Source of the DNA: Talpa occidentalis
Taxonomy: Eukaryota; Chordata; Mammalia; Eulipotyphla; Talpidae
Length of the DNA: 64,000 bases
Assembly: GCF_014898055.3 (NCBI RefSeq)
Contig: NW_023601433.1
Location: 90,777,106 to 90,841,105 of the forward strand
Direction: 5' to 3'
Below the pieces are notes generated by a model. It saw nothing but the letters and a program-made list of their open reading frames with translations, was not told the origin of the DNA and did not search any database. Shown here in pieces: positions 60,077-64,000 of this stretch. The position numbers and the translations under genes were made by a program. Every line of letters starts with the position of its first letter. The stretch's first letter is position 1.

Positions 60077-60322
60077 CTGGCCAGCCTGCCCTGCATGGGA
60101 GGCAGAAGTCTCAGCTGGTGAATCCGGTTGCCCTCGCAGCTGCAGCCCCAGGAGGGCCGTGTCCTCCAGGGACAGCCCAGGAAGGCCCGGCCTGGCCCCG
60201 CGCTCCCCAGGCATGGGCAGCCCCGGCCGCTACAGCCCTGCCCTGGGGGCCAGCTCCGCAGGATGGTGCTGCTGGCCAACGGCTGGGCTGTAGGCACCCC
60301 AGGAAGAAGGGGACACCGTTAG
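60077..60322 (+). pseudogene. ANKLE2: ANKLE2 terminal exon with frame changes
   Basis: WPACPAWEA begins in one frame. SPGRPGLAPRSPGMGSPGRY is in frame with the TAG at 60,291 (ending AGL, like human AAL). GQLRRMVLLAN is read in another frame. At least two compensating indels are needed. Confidence 0.8.
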
Positions 60323-61490
60323 CACTAAAGCTTCACACGAGAGCACGTTCCACTTCATTTATTAACCTCACGGTGGGTGGGCGAGCTGTGGCCGTGCACG
60401 TGTCGGGGTGTGGTCAAGGTCCTGCAGACGGCTCCTCCCTAGGAGCAAGGGAGAAACAACTGGGCAGCTGGCGCAGCAGCTTGGATGTGTGTGCTCTGGG
60501 GCCGGCCATTGTGGCCAGCGAGGGGTGCACGGGGTGCGTGGGGTTGGGCTGCTGGTGCCCATGCAGCGGGAGGGCGTTCCCAGGGGCCACTTCAGCTCCT
60601 GGGAAGGGGCGTGTTCTGGGAGGGCTGTTGTCACTCGGCTCCTGATGCGAGGGCCTTGGCTCTACTGCTCGGCCAGTTGCTCAAGTCCAGGGATGACGAT
60701 CCTGGCTTTGAGAGCCACGGTGACATCTGCCATTTGGGCTGGAAACACGCCTGGGCCAGTGACCACAGAAGCAGCTTCTCCTGGACAGTTGTCCTGCGGG
60801 CGGCCACACGGCTGCACCGCCCGGCTCCTGGCCTCCTCACAAAGCGACTGCTCCAGGCCGCTTGGGGGAGCCCCGCTCTGCACCAGAGGGCCCCAGTGTC
60901 CCGGGAGCCTCAGTGCCTTTTGTACATCGCTTTTCCCCGACCTCGCTTTTTGGGACTACCCAGTGATGCTAAGTAGGGTGAATTTCTTTGTAAAATTCTG
61001 AAACTTGTATAAGACGCCTTACTCCTTCCACCTGGTGACAGGAGACCGGCCAGCAGTCCCGGAGGCCAAGCGGGTCCAGCCTCAGGGGCCACCCAGTGCT
61101 TGCGTGCGTGCAGCCGATGGCCGAGGGCAAGGCCAGTGCCTCACAGACCCCGGGGCCCGTCCTCAGGGGATGCCGTGGGTGTCTGGCCGCGGCCTGTCAG
61201 CGGGCCCAGCCCCAGCAACTGCTTCGTTGCACCTTTGGAGGTTTTGTTCTTTTTAAAGATACTTAATAATTATTTTTAAAACACGTGGTAGTAATTCTAA
61301 GCTTTTGGAAAAGCTCTTTTCCCAAGCCAGGGCAGTGGCCATTGGTGATGCACAAGTGGTGCTGGGATGGGCTACAGAACCCGTGGGCTCGGCCCCTGCT
61401 CAACCAGGTGGCTGGGAAGCCCAGGCCCAGAGGGGCTCCCCCTGGGCTGGCGGCAGTAGGCGGCTCCGCCGGAATGATTCTTGGATGCTC
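60323..61490. other. Downstream of ANKLE2, 3' UTR and flank
   Basis: Unique sequence up to the gap. No clear AATAAA was found close to the stop. PGAM5, expected next by human order, is not seen. Confidence 0.45.
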
Positions 61491-61590
61491 NNNNNNNNNN
61501 NNNNNNNNNNNNNNNNNNNNNNNNNNNNNNNNNNNNNNNNNNNNNNNNNNNNNNNNNNNNNNNNNNNNNNNNNNNNNNNNNNNNNNNNNN
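61491..61590. other. Assembly gap, exactly 100 N
   Basis: Fixed-size scaffolding gap. Unique ANKLE2 flank on the left, L1 on the right. Confidence 1.
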
Positions 61591-64000
61591 TTTCAGTTTG
61601 ATGTAATCCCAGGCGTTTATCTTTTCCTTGACTTTCTTTGCTTTGGGTGATGAGTCTTTAAAGATGTTACTGGGATGTATGTCTTGCAGTGTTTTACCTA
61701 TATTTTCTTCTATGTATTTTATGGTTTTAGGTCTTATGTCCAGTTCTTTTATCCATTCTGAGTTGATTTTTGTGCATGATGAGAGATAGTAGTCTAGTTT
61801 CATTTTTTTGCACGTGGTAATTCAGTTTTCCCAACACCATTTATTGAACAAACTGTCGATGTTCCATTGCATATTCTTTGCTCCTTTGTCAAAGATTAGT
61901 TGTCCATATAAGTGTGGCTTTATATCTGGGCGCTCTATTCGGTTCCATGGGTCTTTGTGTCTGTTTTTGTCCCAGTACCAAACTGTTTTAATTATTAAGG
62001 CTTTGTAATTTTAATTATTAAGGCTTGAAGTTTGGAAGTGTGATACCTCCTTTCCCCTTTGTTTTTTCATCAGTAGGGCTTTGTTTGGCTATTCACATTT
62101 TTTTGTGGTTCCATATGAATTTCATCAATATTTGTTCTATTTCTTTGAAGAATGTCATTGTGATTTTTTATTGGAATAGCATTGAATCTGTAAATTGCTT
62201 TTGGTAGAATGGCCATTTTAATAATGTTAATTCTTCCAATCCATGAGCAGGGGATGTCTTTCCATTTCTTTGTCTTTTATTTCTTTTAACAGTGTTTTAT
62301 CATTTTCTTTGTATAGGTCTTTCACCTCTTTTGTTAGCTTTATTCCCAAGTATTTGATTTTTTTGTTTGAATTATAAAAGGGATGGTTTCTTGATTTCTT
62401 CTTCAGCTTTATGTGTATAGGAAGGATACTGATTTTTGTGTGTTGATTTTGTATCCTGCTACTTTACTAAACTGGTTGATTATTTTCAGGAGTTTTTCTG
62501 TGGAGTTTTTAGGGTTCTCTATGTATATTATCATATTATCTGCAAATAGTGATAGTTGTACTTCTTCTTTCCCTGTTTGGATTCCTTGTATGTCTTTTTC
62601 TTGTTTTATTGCTCTAGCTAGGACCTCCAGTATTATATTGAAGATCACTGGTGAGAGAGGACATCCTTGTCTTCTTCCTGATCTTAAAGGAAAGGCCTTC
62701 AGTTTTTCACCATTGAAAATAATATTGGCAGTGGGTTTGTTGTATATGGCTTTTATCATGTTAAGGTATGTTTCTTCTATTCTGAGAATTTCAGGGGCCT
62801 TCATAAATGGATGTTGGACTTTGTTGAATGCTTTTTCAGCATCTATTGATATGATCATATGGGTTTTATTTTTCTTTTTTGTTGATGTGTTGGATTACAC
62901 TTCTCGATTTTCGTATGTTAAACCATCCTTGTGCCCCTGGATGAATCCCACTTGATCATGGTGTTTTATCCCTTTGATGCATTGTTGGATTCTGTTGGCA
63001 AGGATTTTGTTGAGGATTTTTGCGTCAGTGTTCATTAGGGAGATTGGCCTGTAATTTTCTTTTTTCTTTCTGTCTTTGGTTTTGGTATTAGTGTAATGCT
63101 GGCTTCCGTAGAACATATTTGGTAGTACTCCTTCTTTCTCAATTTTCAGAGAGAGTTTGTGTAGGATAGGCACTAATTCCCTGCTGAACGTTTGGTAGAA
63201 TTCATTTGTGAAGCTGTCTGGGCCTGGGGTTTTGTTTTTAGGGAGTGCTTTGATTACTGCCTCGGTTTCACTGCTTGTAATTCGTCTGTTTAGGTGTTCA
63301 ATTTCTTCTTTATCCAGCTTTGGATGATTATATTATTATAGGAATTTGTTCATCTCTTCTAGATTATCAAATTTGTTTGCATATAAGTGTTCATAGTAAT
63401 CTGATTATTTCTGCTGAGTTTGTTGTGATTTCTCCTCTTTCATTTATAATCCTATCTATATGTGTTTTCTGTCATTTTTTTCTCTGTAAGCCTGGCTAGA
63501 GGTATGTCTATTTTATTTTTTCAAAGAACCAGCTTTTGATTTCATTGCTGTTTTGGATTATTTTTTTAATTTCTATTCGTTTATTTCTGCTTTGATTTTT
63601 ATTTCCTATCTTCTGCTGGCTTTATGGTGTTTTTTGCTGTTTTTTTTTTTTTTTTTTTTTTTCAAGCTCTTTGAGATATGAGATTGGGTTGTTTCTTTGA
63701 GTTCTTTCTTGTTTTTTTTTTTTAAAGATTTATTTATTTTTATACAAGAACCCGGGGTATAGGGCAGATGTGCGGGAGGGTGAGAGGAGTCACCAGAGAC
63801 AGAGTGGGGAACAGAACAGGCAGACTGATGAAATACACAGCTGAGGGGAGCAGCGGGCGAGACAGGAGAGGTCTGCCGCGCCATGTGGGACCCTCGCCGG
63901 CCGGCCAGGATTGAACCCGCACTGCAGAGGCTGTGGACAGCTTCACAGTGCGGCGCTCAACCACCTGTGCCACCAGGGAGGCCCTCTTTCTTGTTTTTTG
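61591..64000 (-). mobile_element. LINE-1 ORF2 with reverse-transcriptase region, runs off window
   Basis: The minus strand encodes the reverse-transcriptase core ([43 protein letters not shown]). Upstream text includes [20 protein letters not shown]. The catalytic FADD is FADN here. There are several frameshifts, so the element is inactive. Its 3' half enters the gap. It is interrupted by a SINE at 63,718. Confidence 0.93.
63718..63984 (-). mobile_element. tRNA-derived SINE
   Basis: Minus-strand copy in the L1. Perfect 15-bp duplication tctttcttgtttttt (63703-63717 and 63985-63999). Confidence 0.95.

Overview
The window is nuclear DNA of a placental mammal. The evidence is intron-containing vertebrate genes with GT-AG junctions, CpG islands, LINE-1, MIR-like and LTR copies, and about 33 copies of one lineage-specific tRNA-derived SINE. 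I do not recognise the SINE family well enough to name the species. Two gaps of exactly 100 N (42,892-42,991 and 61,491-61,590) cut the window into three contigs.

Layout. (1) 1-10.4 kb matches the human 12q24.33 neighbourhood in reverse: an intact 11-exon P2RX2 on the minus strand (461 codons) and LRCOL1 on the plus strand, separated by a SINE and old-L1 cluster. (2) 10.4-14.5 kb is almost purely C-rich on the plus strand and includes a 32-bp minisatellite of about 44 copies; the long open frames there are repeat artefacts. (3) 14.8-23.4 kb is nested SINE, L1 and LTR copies plus a second minisatellite. (4) 23.4-30 kb holds two CpG islands without recognised genes, a perfect 19-bp inverted pair of CTCF-like motifs, a short interstitial telomeric repeat, and a minus-strand PRDM9/PRDM7 relic that keeps the SSXRD exon and two damaged zinc fingers but has lost the PR/SET exons. 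(5) 31.3-42.2 kb is a diverged two-copy direct duplication of a module made of a 107-bp satellite, L1 and unique sequence, with different SINE and LTR insertions in each copy. (6) 43.0-61.5 kb is an isolated contig with ANKLE2 on the plus strand. Every exon identified has AG and GT junctions, but at least five exons carry frameshifts. (7) 61.6-64 kb is a minus-strand L1 with a young SINE.

How it fits together. P2RX2 (ATP-gated channel) and LRCOL1 (colipase-like secreted protein) look functional and in their conserved arrangement. ANKLE2 (post-mitotic nuclear envelope reassembly) is on the wrong side of LRCOL1 compared with human, is frameshifted, and lies between two gaps. It is either a decaying duplicate, a rearranged locus, or a mis-scaffolded and poorly polished contig. 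Telomeric repeats, GC-rich minisatellites and a PRDM9/7 relic give the middle of the window a subtelomeric character.

Most other open reading frames are shadows of tandem repeats, CpG islands or SINEs.
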